NCBI GenBank assembly: GCA_963524205.1
Contig: CAURED010000006.1
Coordinates: forward strand, 113,459-177,458
Length of the DNA stretch: 64,000 bases
Origin: Aminipila sp963524205
GTDB taxonomy: Bacteria > Bacillota > Clostridia > Peptostreptococcales > Anaerovoracaceae
Direction of reading: 5' to 3'
Position 1 is the first letter of the stretch. The number at the start of each line of letters is the position of its first letter. Made by a program: the position numbers and the translations under genes. This document shows positions 18,571 through 26,887 of the stretch, piece by piece. The notes below the pieces were generated by a model. It was not told where the DNA came from. It searched no databases and was given only the letters and a program-made list of their open reading frames with translations.

Positions 18571-19734
18571 ATGGAAAAATTTTTATATGCTGAAATAAAT
18601 ATAATAGGTTTCATTATACTGGCTATTCTACTTACAAATCAAAAGAAATCAGTAGGTATTACAATACAACAGCAATTATTTAATACACTAATTATTGCTT
18701 CTATGCATGTCCTTGTACTGGATACAGGTATGTGGTTAATAGATGGAAAAATATTTACATTTTCAAAAGATTTAAATCACTTGATATCAATGTTTTATTA
18801 TTTTCTATGTGCATTTATTCCTTTTATATGGACAATTTATTGTGATTGCAAATTAACTAATAACATCCAGCATTTTCGTAAACGTTTGTTGATATATTTA
18901 ATCCCATTATTAATAGATGTATTCTTAATTATTTCCAATCTATGGAGCCATTTTATATTTTATATTGATTCAAATAATATTTATCATCGAGGAAAATGGG
19001 TATTGGTTCCGGTGATGCTTTCTTTTTCGTATCTTGCCTTTTCTTCCATATTGGCATTACATAAAGCATCTATAACTAAAATACCTAATGAAAAAAAACA
19101 ATGTTTCCTAATGGCACTATTTGTGGCGCCTCCTTTCATCGGTGCAATAATACAAATATTTTTTTATGGGGTTTCTTTAATTTGGATATGTGCTGTTATT
19201 TCTCTATTAATGATATTTGTTAACATTCAAAATCAACAAATAAATACAGACTCGTTGACTGGTTTAAATAATAGACTACAATTTGATAAGTATCTTTTTT
19301 TTAAAACTAGGAGTGATAACACTCAGAACATTATAGCTCTTATAATGATAGATGTAGATAAGTTTAAAGAGATTAATGATTCCTACGGACATCTTTATGG
19401 GGATAAAGCATTGGTTTGTGTTGCTAATTTATTAAAAAAATCATGTAAGAATAAAAATGCATTTTTATCACGCTATGGAGGAGATGAGTTTACTATTATA
19501 TATCAAACCCGCCAACTGTCAAATATACAAAAATTATTAGCTCTAATAGAACAAAACACAAATACATTTAACTTCAGTAAAAAAGAAATATTTACCATAT
19601 CTTTAAGCATAGGATATGCGGTTTGGGAATCGGATAATAAATCTATTGATGATCTCATTTCTCAAGCAGATTATAATATGTATCAAATAAAATCATATAA
19701 AAAGAAAAATGTGAAGAATAGTCCAATCCTTTAA
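18571..19734 (+). CDS. Membrane-bound diguanylate cyclase
   Basis: Makes the second messenger cyclic di-GMP from GTP. The 387 aa begin with about seven hydrophobic segments (residues 5-220) resembling the N-terminal 7TM sensor region of some histidine kinases. A C-terminal GGDEF domain follows, with TDSLTGLNNR, MIDVDKFKEINDSYGH and the intact catalytic SRYGGDEF near residue 307. No EAL domain or RxxD inhibitory site is clear. The ATG follows TTAGGAG. It is monocistronic, ending in a terminator that overlaps the stop. The signal sensed is unknown. Confidence 0.92.
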   Translation: MEKFLYAEINIIGFIILAILLTNQKKSVGITIQQQLFNTLIIASMHVLVLDTGMWLIDGKIFTFSKDLNHLISMFYYFLCAFIPFIWTIYCDCKLTNNIQHFRKRLLIYLIPLLIDVFLIISNLWSHFIFYIDSNNIYHRGKWVLVPVMLSFSYLAFSSILALHKASITKIPNEKKQCFLMALFVAPPFIGAIIQIFFYGVSLIWICAVISLLMIFVNIQNQQINTDSLTGLNNRLQFDKYLFFKTRSDNTQNIIALIMIDVDKFKEINDSYGHLYGDKALVCVANLLKKSCKNKNAFLSRYGGDEFTIIYQTRQLSNIQKLLALIEQNTNTFNFSKKEIFTISLSIGYAVWESDNKSIDDLISQADYNMYQIKSYKKKNVKNSPIL

Positions 19735-19750
19735 TGATTAGGACTATTTT
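19718..19750 (+). terminator. Terminator after the diguanylate cyclase
   Basis: AATAGTCCAATC / GATTAGGACTATT hairpin followed by T-rich sequence; it overlaps the end of the coding region. Confidence 0.75.
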
Positions 19751-19904
19751 GTTTTATTAAATATGTAAAATAAGTACATTTTGTATGGCGTTTTACACTT
19801 ACGCATAGAAGATAGGTAGAATAGTAGGATGCTAAATTATGACAGTATTTTTAATATTAATTTGTTGATACTAAGTAAATAATATGTTACATGGAGGTAA
19901 TAAT

Positions 19905-20108
19905 ATGAAAACGAATACAGAAGATTATATAAAAAATCAGCTGGTGGAATCACAGGAACGAGTACGTGATTTCAGAGATATATCCCATGAAGTGGAAAAT
20001 CCTGAAATTAAGCAATTTCTTCGCGAATATGCAGGAACAGAGGATATAAAAGCCCAGCAAATAAAAGATTCTCTAGATACAGAATATATAGATTCAGATA
20101 AGAAGTAA
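19905..20108 (+). CDS. Small helical protein of unknown function
   Basis: A 67-aa charged protein starting at the ATG behind GGAGGTAATAAT. An earlier in-frame start exists but would put the ribosome binding site inside the gene. The sequence (EDYIKNQLVESQERVRDFRD and so on) looks fully helical, without signal peptide, membrane segment or cysteine. I do not recognise the family. It lies just before the sigK remnant and ends in a bidirectional terminator. Confidence 0.65.
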   Translation: MKTNTEDYIKNQLVESQERVRDFRDISHEVENPEIKQFLREYAGTEDIKAQQIKDSLDTEYIDSDKK

Positions 20109-20142
20109 CATTTGAACATATAAATTATCTAAATAAAGTATA

Positions 20143-20184
20143 AACACTCCTCATTAAAGCAAATGCTCGTAGAGGAGTGTTTTA
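20143..20184 (+). terminator. Bidirectional terminator between small gene and sigK remnant
   Basis: AAACACTCCTC / GAGGAGTGTTTT hairpin between convergent genes, similar to the terminator at 11691-11735. Confidence 0.85.
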
Positions 20185-20186
20185 AA

Positions 20187-20492
20187 TTAGGGCTTTAGGT
20201 AATCTCTAAGTTTACCAACAGCTTTTTTCTCAATACGGCTGACATAAGAACGGCTTATGCCTAGCTCTTTTGCAAGCTCACGTTGAGTAAGCGGCTCTTC
20301 TCCTGAAATACCGTAACGCTTCATTATGATTAGCTGTTCTCGTTTTGTTAAAATGTGTGAAATTGCATTGTAAAGTGATTTAACTTGCATTTTTAAATGA
20401 ATATCATCTAAAATTGCATCTGGATCAGAGCCTAATATGTCGTTAAAGTTTATTTCATTACCATCCTTATCTGTACCGATAGGCTCTGTTAG
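20187..20492 (-). pseudogene. sigK: sigK, C-terminal part only (interrupted mother-cell sigma factor)
   Basis: Encodes the last ~101 residues of the mother-cell sporulation sigma factor SigK: the segment EPIGTDKDGNEINFNDILG (end of region 3), then region 4 with TQRELAKELGISRSYVSRIE. The open frame continues upstream to 20543, but those 17 residues (MHFQCFGWFLLFIYFIT) are unlike any sigma factor. The break falls just before EPIGTDK. In B. subtilis the skin element splits sigK at the matching place, with spoIIIC as the C-terminal half. No N-terminal half is found within the window, so either a long intervening element follows to the right or the gene is dead. Confidence 0.85.
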
Positions 20493-20714
20493 CGTGATAA
20501 AATAGATAAAGAGTAAAAACCAGCCAAAACATTGAAAATGCACAACTGAATAAATGATTAATAATAAAAAGGTTTACCTGAAAACTTTGGACGAGTTGGT
20601 AACCCTTTTTTTCGTATCTGCCACAAACGAATGCGGCTCTTGCACATATAATAGTAGAGCTGCTTTTGCTTGTCAAAATAAATTTAAATATGGAGATAGA
20701 CGAAGGGAGAATGG

Positions 20715-20885
20715 ATGAGATTTATGGAGAGAAAATGTGAAATTTATGCTGCATATGGAAGTAATATGAACTTGCGTCAGATGGCTTTAAGATGTCCTTC
20801 TGCAGAAATACTTGGCAGTGGAGTATTAGAAAATTACAAACTAACTTTCAGAGGATTGATATATAATTGGGGGATCTTTATTTAG
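20715..20885 (+). pseudogene. Gamma-glutamylcyclotransferase-like N-terminal fragment
   Basis: A 56-aa frame with the AIG2/gamma-glutamylcyclotransferase opening motif AAYGSNMNLRQMALRCP, then LGSGVLENYKLTFRG, which normally begins a ~130-150 aa enzyme. It stops after about 45 recognisable residues, so the gene is truncated. It sits immediately right of the sigK break, which suggests rearranged DNA. Confidence 0.7.
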
Positions 20886-20908
20886 ACCTTAAGAAGGAGT
20901 GAAGAGTT

Positions 20909-21115
20909 ATGAAAAGCTTATCAAAAATAATGGTAGCATACTGTATTTTAGTTGGGATAATAGGAAACGTATTGGAAGAACTTTATTTTCCAGAAGCATA
21001 TTTTATTAGAAAAATTACAATAGTCTTGAGTTTATTATGGATTACTATAGGAATTATTAGTATTCTGATTGAAATAAAAAAACAAAGGGTAAAGTTGATT
21101 ACCAATATCAACTGA
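20909..21115 (+). CDS. Small two-helix membrane protein
   Basis: 68 aa with two hydrophobic segments (about residues 5-20 and 33-54) and a lysine-rich C-terminus. The ATG follows AAGAAGGAG. I do not recognise the family. The following 180 bases contain short hydrophobic reading frames in other phases, perhaps remains of a related membrane protein gene. Confidence 0.5.
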   Translation: MKSLSKIMVAYCILVGIIGNVLEELYFPEAYFIRKITIVLSLLWITIGIISILIEIKKQRVKLITNIN

Positions 21116-21322
21116 AATATTTTATAATTGAAATATGCATGACAATGGTGTTGATGGGATCTTTTGGCATAGGTTGTTTTTTATATACATATATCCGAGC
21201 AGCTGGATAAGAATAATTTCACTGGCACTTATTGTGCCAACTATAAGATATTTTTTAAAACAATATTAGTGTATAGATTAGATCCGGCCAGTACCCACAC
21301 CGCCTAAAAAGGCGGCGGGAAA

Positions 21323-21463
21323 TCATAAGTCTTGCAGATCCGATTCGGGAATATCGTTTTCAAGGTTGTCCCGTGCAAGATCGGTGTCAATCACGGGATA
21401 TACATCTTCTGGAATGGGCTTATCGAGATTTCCATCCCAGATGGGTCGGTTTTTCAAATCCAT
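21323..21463 (-). CDS. 46-aa acidic small protein
   Basis: The frame starts with ATG behind GAGGTGATAAA and encodes a Pro- and Asp-rich 46-residue peptide beginning MDLKNRPIWDGNLDKPIPED. Its base composition is clearly more GC-rich than the surroundings. A CCGCCT/AGGCGG hairpin at 21300-21315 follows the stop. The good ribosome binding site, hairpin and composition support a real gene. No function is assigned. Confidence 0.6.
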   Translation of the reverse strand: MDLKNRPIWDGNLDKPIPEDVYPVIDTDLARDNLENDIPESDLQDL

Positions 21464-21622
21464 TTTTATCACCTCAGAATTAGGATAACCAAGAAAAAAG
21501 AAATTATATTACAAGAAGTAATAGAGTATTAAAATTTGAGAGAGTAAATATTTTTTAAAATAGAAGTAATAGAACCTAGTGAATTGAATAAGTTACTTGT
21601 CTTAATTATAACTTTTATTATA

Positions 21623-21646
21623 GAAAAATGCCCATATTTAATGGGC
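21623..21646 (-). terminator. Minus-strand terminator after the Cys-rich frame
   Basis: On the minus strand GCCCAT, a five-base loop and ATGGGC are followed by ATTTTT, 15 bases past the TAA of the Cys-rich frame. Confidence 0.7.
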
Positions 21647-21660
21647 GCATGAATTTTTAA

Positions 21661-21792
21661 TTAACACCAAGTGTCGTCACAATTGTCGTAAGGGCTCCAA
21701 CGGTCGCAATGGGAGCACCAGCAACAATGACAATGGAAGTTGCAACGACAGTGACCATGACAGCAACAGCATCTACCTATTAGAGAATCAAC
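21661..21792 (-). CDS. Cys/His-rich peptide frame, start codon uncertain
   Basis: The minus-strand frame between the stop at 21795 and TAA at 21661 reads 43 residues with 13 cysteines and 5 histidines, for example RCCCCHGHCRCNFHCHCC and later NCDDTWC. This is far from random for such AT-rich DNA and suggests metal binding or dense disulfides, as in some spore-coat or metallothionein-like peptides. No ATG, GTG or TTG lies in frame. An ATA at 21780 with AGTAGG upstream is the only plausible initiation, or a 5' frameshift has broken it. A terminator follows directly. Confidence 0.45.
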   Translation of the reverse strand, partial: VDSLIGRCCCCHGHCRCNFHCHCCWCSHCDRWSPYDNCDDTWC

Positions 21793-21837
21793 CTACTTCT
21801 TTGGCACGAGATAATGTTACATATCAGATTGCTGTTC

Positions 21838-21861
21838 GATTTGGTACGGTACTACCAAATC
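21838..21861. repeat. Perfect inverted repeat
   Basis: GATTTGGTA, a six-base centre and TACCAAATC. It lies upstream of the Cys-rich frame and could be an operator or RNA hairpin; its role is unknown. Confidence 0.5.
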
Positions 21862-21909
21862 TCAAAACGATTGTATTTTATTTTGAAACTTTAGATTAGG
21901 ATTTAGCAA

Positions 21910-22113
21910 GTGCCAATATCTGCTAGTAGATTTCACTTACTAGGGAATAATTTGAAAAGTCCTGAAGGCATTAATGATGAAATAATAGAGCAGTTTTTAG
22001 AAGAAATCACTATTGGGGAAGATGGCAAAGTTGTCATAACACTTAATAGTGGTTTTTCTTTACCTTTAAAAAGGAAGGTAAAGAATATAACCCATATTAA
22101 ATTTTATTATTAG
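21910..22113 (+). CDS. Possible C-terminal remnant, unknown
   Basis: A 67-aa frame starting with GTG without a clear ribosome binding site. The segment EQFLEEITIGEDGKVVITLN resembles the short beta tail found at the C-terminus of some large serine recombinases, but the match is slight. It could be the end of a degraded recombinase gene or chance. The DNA between 21793 and 22318 otherwise holds only an AT-rich leader for the next gene. Confidence 0.3.
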   Translation: MPISASRFHLLGNNLKSPEGINDEIIEQFLEEITIGEDGKVVITLNSGFSLPLKRKVKNITHIKFYY

Positions 22114-22318
22114 GTTGATATTTTACTTTTGAACATTTTTTAAAATTTAAAAATATTCAAAATAATCTTGATTAAATGAAATTATTATATTATAATGATA
22201 AAGCTGATAAAAATATTATCAGTTATGGGTTAATTTATTTTTGATAACGTTTCTTTGATTTATTTAGAGAGATGTCTCTGATTTTGAAATCCTAAATAAA
22301 ACAAAGGAGGTTAGTGTT

Positions 22319-22483
22319 ATGGCTGACAAAACAATTATATGCAAAGACTGCGGAGCAGAATTCACTTTTACTGAAAGTGAGCAGGCATTTTACAAAGAGA
22401 AGGGATTCGAAAACGAACCACAAAGATGTCCTGAATGTAGAAAAGCAAAAAAACAACAAAGAAATAATGGTAAAAGATACTAA
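22319..22483 (+). CDS. Zinc-ribbon domain protein
   Basis: A 54-aa protein with a compact treble-clef-like zinc site: CKDCGAEF near residue 8 and CPECRKAK near residue 37. It fits the small family of zinc-ribbon proteins found next to cold-shock or translation genes. The ATG follows AAAGGAGGT at ideal spacing. The long AT-rich leader suggests post-transcriptional control. It is followed by a terminator and infC. Confidence 0.85.
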   Translation: MADKTIICKDCGAEFTFTESEQAFYKEKGFENEPQRCPECRKAKKQQRNNGKRY

Positions 22484-22505
22484 TAATAGTATTTATTTTA
22501 AGCAA

Positions 22506-22537
22506 TAAAAGTGGGTTTAATAATCCACTTTTATTTA
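22506..22537 (+). terminator. Terminator between zinc-ribbon gene and infC
   Basis: TAAAAGTGG / CCACTTTTA hairpin followed by TTTAT; it separates the zinc-ribbon gene from the infC ribosome binding site, or acts as an attenuator. Confidence 0.65.
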
Positions 22538-22566
22538 TATGAAATATTAAATAGGAGGTATTTAAT

Positions 22567-23091
22567 ATTATTAATAAAAAAAATGCACGTATGAATGGTG
22601 AAATCAATAATAAGGAAATTAGGCTTATTGATGCAGACGGTGCCATGTTAGGAATTGTATCAATTGAAGAAGCATTAGAAAAAGCATTAGAAAGCAACTT
22701 GGATTTAGTGGAAATTTCTCCGAATGCTATTCCCCCTGTATGTAAAATAGTAGATTACAATAAAACCATGTATGAAAAGGCTAAAAAAGAGAGACAAGCA
22801 AAAAAAAGCCAAAAGGTTGTAACTCTTAAGGAAGTAAGGCTATCTGCAAAAATAGAAGAGCATGATTTAGAGGTCAAAAGTAAAAATGCTTATAAATTCT
22901 TATTAGAAGGGAATAAAGTAAAAGCAAGTATTCGGTTTAAGGGTAGGCAACAAAAATATGCAACAGATGGATTAGACGTTTTTTCGAGATTTGCTGATTC
23001 AGTAAAGGAAGTTGGAGATATCGATAAGGGTGCTGCTCTTGAAGGTAGAACTATGACTATGATTATAAGTCCTAAAAAGAAAGAAGACTAA
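22567..23091 (+). CDS. infC: Translation initiation factor IF-3 with AUU start
   Basis: Binds the 30S subunit and proofreads start codon choice. AGGAGG at 22553 lies eight bases before ATT at 22567, the rare start codon typical of infC that allows IF-3 to repress its own translation. The first ATG (22591) is 32 bases from any ribosome binding site. From the ATT the protein is 174 aa, with the N-domain NKEIRLIDADGAMLGIVS, a linker rich in Lys, and the C-domain containing IRFKGRQ. No rpmI or rplT follows, unlike the usual infC operon, so this is an orphan and maybe a second copy. Confidence 0.88.
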   Translation: MINKKNARMNGEINNKEIRLIDADGAMLGIVSIEEALEKALESNLDLVEISPNAIPPVCKIVDYNKTMYEKAKKERQAKKSQKVVTLKEVRLSAKIEEHDLEVKSKNAYKFLLEGNKVKASIRFKGRQQKYATDGLDVFSRFADSVKEVGDIDKGAALEGRTMTMIISPKKKED

Positions 23092-23138
23092 ACTTAAATT
23101 AAAGAGATTTTGCCCTAAGCCCATTTAGGCAAACTGTA

Positions 23139-23167
23139 ACACCTTGGAAAAATTCAAGGTGTTTTTT
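23139..23167 (+). terminator. Terminator after infC
   Basis: AACACCTTG / CAAGGTGTT hairpin followed by T5. Confidence 0.85.
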
Positions 23168-23290
23168 GATGTAAATTTCATTTGTCTTTATTGGCATGAT
23201 AAATCAACGAGTGAAGTTTAATTTTTTTACGTTAAATAAATAATACTGAGGTTTATTAGAATTTATCTGAGTAATGAACTTTGACAACTG

Positions 23291-23306
23291 AATATTGATA
23301 GTTAGT
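23291..23306 (+). repeat. Dispersed 16-bp repeat, copy 1
   Basis: AATATTGATAGTTAGT, embedded in a longer identity (TTGACAACTGAATATTGATA) with 29781-29805. The TTGATA inside could be a -35 element with TATTCT 17 bases downstream. Reverse-complement copies lie in two terminators at 30280 and 31178. Confidence 0.6.
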
Positions 23307-23360
23307 GAAATTGGTAGTATTCTATTTATAAACGTTATTTATACGTCGCGGAGGAATGAA

Positions 23361-23543
23361 ATGAAAAAAATAGTATTAAAAAAAGCAGCATTAGTATTTT
23401 TACTAATATTAATTTTAAGAGGAATTTATGTTGCAATCACTAAAGAGCCGTATATAAATGGTGTTTTTATTTCTACTACATTGGGACTTATAATTGCAAC
23501 AATTATAGTTGAAGTTATATTTTTCAAGAAATATAAAAAATGA
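23361..23543 (+). CDS. Small two-helix membrane protein
   Basis: 60 aa from the ATG behind GGAGGA; the longer frame upstream has no start signal. A lysine-rich N-terminus is followed by two hydrophobic helices (about residues 10-24 and 37-54) and a KKYKK end. The family is unknown. The next 190 bases hold a 12-codon start with CPDC, probably the beginning of a destroyed zinc-ribbon gene. Confidence 0.6.
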   Translation: MKKIVLKKAALVFLLILILRGIYVAITKEPYINGVFISTTLGLIIATIIVEVIFFKKYKK

Positions 23544-23736
23544 GTAGGATACGATGTTAAACAAAAAAACTAAAATTCTCAGAGGAAAGAGTATGAAAGA
23601 AATATATTGTCCTGATTGTGCAAGCCTTTAGGCACAAATGTTGAAATAACACTAAGAATGTCGTACTGTTGAAAAAGTTCGCTTTCATTCTACAATTAAA
23701 GAAAGAACTGCATTAATTATATAAAAGGGGTAGAGT

Positions 23737-25106
23737 ATGAAGAAAAGCCATTACTTTAAAAATGGTATACTTTTATTGATTACAGTCTTGCTTTTTACAG
23801 CATGTCGTTCGACAAACAATCAAAAAAATGTAAGTAATCAAGACATTATAGAAACAACAAATATTACTGTCAAGTCGGAGATATTGAAAAGCTTTCATTA
23901 TCTGATTGTCAGATACTAAATAAAGTATACCTCAATATTATAGGATTAGATTATAAAGGAATGTTTTTAGGATTGGGGTATGGGCCAATTGGGGACGGTT
24001 ATCGAGAAAAGGCCGTTTACAAGTTTAATTTTGAGGGTGATGTAAAGGAAATCATAGAAAAAGGTGTTCATACCTATGCAAATGTTAACAAAGAGCCTCA
24101 AAATAGTAATACATATTATTATTTTCAAGAGAATGAGGATCAATCAAAAGTTCAGTTAATGAGAGTAAACTATAATGAATTTTCAGATCAAAAATCGGCT
24201 GAATTTGATTATGAAGATGTTTTGTTATCAACACCTTCTATTTCTGTAAATCAACAGGATTTATATTATTTCAATATAAATGACAATTGTTTATATCGCA
24301 GATCATTTTCGGACAGTGTCAAGGTTAAATTGCTGGATAATGTAGGTGAAATTGAAAATATATTATTTTACAACGATACAGCATATATTCTTCTTCCGAA
24401 TAAGTGTGTTAAAGTAAACCTTAAATCAAATCTTCCAAAAACCATTTTTGAGGAAAAGATGATAGGCTGGGGAGAGAACTAAATTTATTATCTTAATAAA
24501 CAGAACGAAATCTGTATTTATGATATAAGTGATTCCAAAATAAAAGTTACAGGAAAACTTGAACAGGGCATCGGCTACGATCGATGCGCTTTGAATGAAA
24601 AAAAGCAAAAAATATATTTTACAGGTACTAAAGATAATAAACTAACATTGTACGAGTATAATCTGGGCAATGGAGAAAATACCATGCGACTTCAATCTGA
24701 AAATAAAGACGATGCTTTCTCCAATCCTTATTTTATGGGTAAGTGGGTTGCAGTTGTTTCTTATCCGACAAGTACTATTTATTATTGGAATTCGGATGAA
24801 TTAGATTCCATAAAGGAAATACAAAGTATAGGGATTAACAGCATAGTTGAAGTTAACTCTGAAGCCGATAAGGGTGATTTACTTTACACATTTGAGGATG
24901 AAACAAAGTTGGGACTTTTGGATATGGAGCATGATAAAAATTACAACATTGATATATCTTCTTTGATTTCGGAAACAAAACATCCAATATCATTTTGGTA
25001 CTTTAATGAAAATACTATTTATTGTCAAGACATTTGCGACTGGGATCTTGGTGAAAATAACCCAGATAGATTTTATAAAATAAAGTTAAATACTTTGTTA
25101 AATTAA
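23737..25106 (+). pseudogene. Broken lipoprotein gene (beta-propeller-like)
   Basis: One gene of about 455 codons carrying two lesions. It starts behind AAAGGGG with a lipoprotein signal peptide (LLFTACRS). A frameshift near 23870 moves the sense frame, which continues through QVGDIEKLSLSDC and KGMFLGLGYGPIGDG. A TAA at 24480 then interrupts WGEN-IYYLNKQNEICIYD. The remainder runs to 25106 in the same frame. Repeated strand-rich stretches with YY and W suggest a propeller-like secreted protein. It was probably a lipoprotein on the outer membrane face; now it is inactive unless these are sequencing errors. Confidence 0.8.
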
Positions 25107-25153
25107 CTGCCTTACACAGGGGGGGCAGTAATATAGACCAAACGGATAATCGC

Positions 25154-25183
25154 AGAGTAGGGAATATAACCCCTACTCTTTTT
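25154..25183 (+). terminator. Terminator after the lipoprotein pseudogene
   Basis: AGAGTAGGG / CCCTACTCTTTTT hairpin. The same stem recurs after both Kelch genes. Confidence 0.8.
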
Positions 25184-25330
25184 GATTAAAATAACATACT
25201 TAACATCTGTTAAAAAGAGGCTAAACCTTAAGTATATAATAGAAAAATATGGAAATACAGAATTGTAATCATAGTGGGAATATGAAACAATATTGTTAAA
25301 ATATACAATAAGGAAAGAAGGAAAAATTAA

Positions 25331-26704
25331 ATGAAACGATTTATAGCAATCTTTATGACATTGTGTCTTGTATTAGGGATGTCAAGTATTAGTGTATGGG
25401 CAGATGAGACAAGTGAGTGGAAGGAAGAAAAACCATTAACACTTGCTAGATATTGCGCTTATTCGTGTGTGGTAAATGATAAAATTTATGAATTAGGGGG
25501 AGTAGATAATAATAAAAGTGTACTAAGTGTGGAAATATATGAACCTAAAGCAGATACTTGGACTACAGGAAAGTCTATGCCTCGAGATAGAAAATATTTT
25601 ACCGGTTCCGTAGTAGGAAGCAAAATTTATGTAATTGGAGGATTAAATTCAAACACTGTGGATATTTATGATACTCTAACAGATACTTGGACTACAGGAC
25701 ATAACATGCCAACGGCTAGAGGATATCTTACATCTTGTGCAATTGGTGATAAAATTTATGTAATAGGTGGACGTAATTCAACATGTCTTAATACGATGGA
25801 AATTTATGATACACAAAACAATACTTGGATCACAGGAAAATCTATGCCAACAGCGAGAGATCATTTAGCTTGTGCAACGTTAGATAATAAAATCTACGTT
25901 ATTGGAGGAATAGCGGGATCAAACGTCCTCAATACAGTAGAAATTTATGATAAACAGACTGATACATGGACTAGTGGTAAAAACTTGAATGGTGCAAGAG
26001 TAAATCTAACTTGTGCTGTTGTTGATAATAAAATTTATGCAATTGGAGGAGCGAATACTACTACTTTAGGTTATTTGAATACAGTAGACATTTACGATTC
26101 TCAAACTGAAAGCTGGATTGAGGGAGGTTCTATGCCAACAAAGAGAACTTGTCTTTCTGCTTGTGTAGTTAATGGTAAAATTTACGCAATAGGTGGTGTT
26201 AATGATACTGGCGTTTTAAATTTGATGGAATCCTTAAATATAAATAAATCTTCTTTATTATCTGTACTATTAAATGAAGGAGAACAAGTCCAGTTAAGCA
26301 CTTCTTTTAACTTAGACAACAACAAAAACTACACTTGGAGTTCCACAAACGAAGCTGTTGCCACAGTTGATGCAAATGGTAAAGTAACAGCAGTAGCAGA
26401 AGGCACAGCAGACATATACGCACAGAATGTAGATGGAACTTTCAAAGAATATATACCTGTAAAGGTTGTCAAAGGTATTGCAGATGAATTACGTTTGGCA
26501 GTTCACTTGAAGACAGGGGAAAAAGCAAAGCTATATCTAACATATGATCCCAGTAAAGTAACTTGGACTTCGATGAGTGAGAGTATAGCTACAGTATCTA
26601 CGGATGGTCAAGTAACTGGAGTAAAGAAAGGTTTGGCTATTGTTAAAGCGGAACTGGATGGCCAGGCATATCAAATATATGTAAGAGTAACGGATAGCAA
26701 TTAA
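25331..26704 (+). CDS. Secreted Kelch-repeat protein with Ig-like (BIG2) tail
   Basis: 457 aa with a signal peptide (MKRFIAIFMTLCLVLGMSS, cleavage near AWADE). Six Kelch motifs between about residues 30 and 310, each with KIYVIGG, VEIYD and DTWTTGKSMPTARD-type segments, should form one six-bladed beta propeller. Two bacterial Ig-like domains of the BIG2 kind follow (WSSTNEAVATVDANGKVTAV and WTSMSESIATVSTDGQVTGV). Probably a surface or secreted binding protein; the ligand is unknown and no sorting signal is seen. The start follows AAGGAAAAATTAA. A near-duplicate gene follows in tandem. Confidence 0.88.
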   Translation: MKRFIAIFMTLCLVLGMSSISVWADETSEWKEEKPLTLARYCAYSCVVNDKIYELGGVDNNKSVLSVEIYEPKADTWTTGKSMPRDRKYFTGSVVGSKIYVIGGLNSNTVDIYDTLTDTWTTGHNMPTARGYLTSCAIGDKIYVIGGRNSTCLNTMEIYDTQNNTWITGKSMPTARDHLACATLDNKIYVIGGIAGSNVLNTVEIYDKQTDTWTSGKNLNGARVNLTCAVVDNKIYAIGGANTTTLGYLNTVDIYDSQTESWIEGGSMPTKRTCLSACVVNGKIYAIGGVNDTGVLNLMESLNINKSSLLSVLLNEGEQVQLSTSFNLDNNKNYTWSSTNEAVATVDANGKVTAVAEGTADIYAQNVDGTFKEYIPVKVVKGIADELRLAVHLKTGEKAKLYLTYDPSKVTWTSMSESIATVSTDGQVTGVKKGLAIVKAELDGQAYQIYVRVTDSN

Positions 26705-26734
26705 GGAGTAGGGAATATAAACCCTACTCCTTTT
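26705..26734 (+). terminator. Terminator after the first Kelch gene
   Basis: GGAGTAGGG / CCCTACTCCTTTT hairpin, sister of those at 25154 and 28312. Confidence 0.8.
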
Positions 26735-26887
26735 GATTAAAATAATACTATATTCAACATCTAATTAAAAAAGGGTAAACCTTAAGTATATAATAGAAGA
26801 ATATGGAAATACAGAATTGTAATCATAGTGGAAACATGAAACAATATTGTTAAAATATACAACATAGTTAAGAAAGAAGGAAACAAT

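Noticed and set aside
21332..21532. 66-aa plus-strand frame
   Set aside because: It is antisense to the better supported 46-aa minus-strand gene and has no ribosome binding site.
21664..21780. Plus-strand Asn/Ser-rich frame opposite the Cys-rich peptide
   Set aside because: It has no start signal; the terminator polarity and the extreme Cys bias favour the minus strand.
22368..22697. 109-aa minus-strand frame across the zinc-ribbon gene and infC start
   Set aside because: It overlaps two well supported plus-strand genes with ribosome binding sites and a terminator.
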